Positions 62,891 to 64,000 of a stretch of DNA of 64,000 nucleotides are shown here, piece after piece. Position 1 is the first letter of the stretch, and every line of letters starts with the position of its first letter. The stretch is from Myotis daubentonii (lineage: Eukaryota > Chordata > Mammalia > Chiroptera > Vespertilionidae), in the NCBI RefSeq assembly GCF_963259705.1, contig NC_081852.1, positions 63,114,359 through 63,178,358 on the forward strand, written 5' to 3'. The notes beneath the pieces were generated by a model. It did not search any database. It saw only the letters and a list, made by a program, of their open reading frames with translations, and was not told where the DNA came from. The position numbers were made by a program, and so were the translations under genes.

Positions 62891-63127
62891 GATAGCCGGC
62901 TGTCATCGCCTCCGGCCGCTGGCGCCCGCCGCTCCGTGCCCGGAGGCAGGAGGCACGTGCACCTTCCAGAGGAGCCGCCTGCTCAGGGCCCGGCCGTCCC
63001 GGTGACTCGGCGAGCGGGGACCGGCAGGTACAGAGGATGCGCGGTGTCGCCCAGGTGAGGGCCATCCTGACTGTGAGAATCGCCCAGGTCCCCAGGTCCC
63101 CTGGGTTCGGGGGTCAAAGCAAGTGGA

Positions 63128-63322
63128 GTTCACTGAGCCGGTGTGCCTCAGGGGTTGAGCGTCAACCTATGAACCAGGAGGTCAGGGTCGATTCCCGGAC
63201 GGGGCACAGGCCCGGGTCGCGGGCTCCATCCCCAGTGTGGGGCGTGCAGGAGGCAGCCGATCCATGGTTCTCTCATCACTGATGCTTCTCTCTCTCCCTC
63301 TCCCTTCCGCTCTGAAGCACCT
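63128..63322 (+). repeat. VES SINE
   Basis: Sense: GGGGTTGAGCGTCAACCTATG, GGTCGATTCCCGGACGGGG B box (one base lost), GTGTGGGGCGTGCAGGAGGC, CTCTCCCTCTCCCTTCCGCTCTG; the A-rich end is missing. Confidence 0.92.
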
Positions 63323-64000
63323 CTGGTTTCGTTCCGGAAGGTAGCGGTGGGTCAAGCGCGGGCGTCCTTTGCCCTTGGCCGCTCGGCCTTCATCACAGAC
63401 GCGGGAGCCGGGGCTGCGGGGGCGGGGGGAGGGGAGGGGGGCCTGGCGATGGAGGCCGGGCTTCGGCGTGAACAGCGGCTCACGTTCCAACAGGAAGGCG
63501 CTCCCTCCCTCCGCACCTTTCTACGGCTTCCTTTCTCATCACATAAGAGCGCGAGGAAGAGACGAAGAAGAGGGGAGTCGCCAGCCGTCTCACCGCTAGG
63601 GAACCCGGGAACCCGGGCTGTGCCCCCCGCCCCCCAGACTGGCTAGTTCACCGCACCCCCGTTCAGCCAACCGCGCCTCATTCACAAAAGCCGGGCACAT
63701 GCTGCGTGCTATGGTGCAGCGCCCTGCAAACCTGTCTCATGCCGTGGCACGCCCTCCTGTAGATGGTGCTCGCGGCTGCACGACCCCTTATGGGACCTCT
63801 CAGCCCGAGGACTACTCCCTGTGCCCGGGCATCGGCGTCTCCAACACGTCCTGTGACAGGAGCTCCGGGCACCTCGCAGCTCACTTCACCCGCACGCTGC
63901 TCCCTGGAGGACTGGGGGGCGCGAGGGGGACAGAACTGCTGCCTGCATTCGGTCACACTGGGGGCTCTGTTAGAGGGTGTGGGGGAGGAGCCACAGAAGT
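63323..64000. other. Right end of window, nothing recognised
   Basis: Unique GC-rich sequence with no SINE, exon-like block or tandem repeat. Confidence 0.45.

Overview
This is nuclear DNA from a mammal, almost certainly a vesper bat (Vespertilionidae). More than twenty tRNA-derived SINEs of the bat VES type are scattered on both strands. They sit alongside short hAT DNA transposons (SPIN-like and two other non-autonomous families) with 8-bp target duplications, and a HeliBat-like Helitron remnant. That combination is characteristic of vesper bats. Older eutherian repeats (MIR, L2, an MLT1 LTR, a decayed L1M) lie underneath. There is no bacterial, plasmid or phage signature.

Two protein genes are supported, both identified by protein similarity and by their arrangement. 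CPXM2 (carboxypeptidase X, M14 family member 2) enters from the left on the + strand: its last five coding exons lie at 1048-8612, with stop at 8610-8612. GPR26 (orphan class A receptor) is complete on the - strand in three exons (22695 down to 15869) and encodes 337 residues. The two genes converge tail to tail with about 7 kb between their stop codons, as at human 10q26.13. The two products are not known to work together; the pairing is conserved synteny.

Layout: 1-9620, 3' part of CPXM2, with introns full of SINEs, hAT copies and GC-rich minisatellites. 9620-14570, intergenic with short tandem repeats. 14578-22900, GPR26 with a CpG-island first exon and repeat-laden introns. 22900-24600, upstream flank with CT and CA microsatellites. 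24597-31670, two telomere-like blocks in opposite orientation, a 0.4-kb TTAGGG block followed by a 5.9-kb CCCTAA array. 31670-64000, a gene-poor flank with SINEs, a triple-nested transposon locus (32925-33580), a 1.1-kb TG satellite (37160-38245), a 20-bp minisatellite (39445-40075), an MLT1 LTR nested in a MIR, an L1M remnant (about 57050-60375), and a few AT-rich repeat-free islands that look like conserved non-coding elements.

I found no unknown multi-gene system. The points most worth a second look are the telomere-like pair in head-to-head (fusion-type) orientation with its internal higher-order duplications, the minisatellites abutting splice sites in both genes, the purine/pyrimidine tract in GPR26 intron 1, and the candidate enhancer islands in the gene desert. 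Very long open frames here (up to 2024 codons) are by-products of tandem repeats without stops, not genes.
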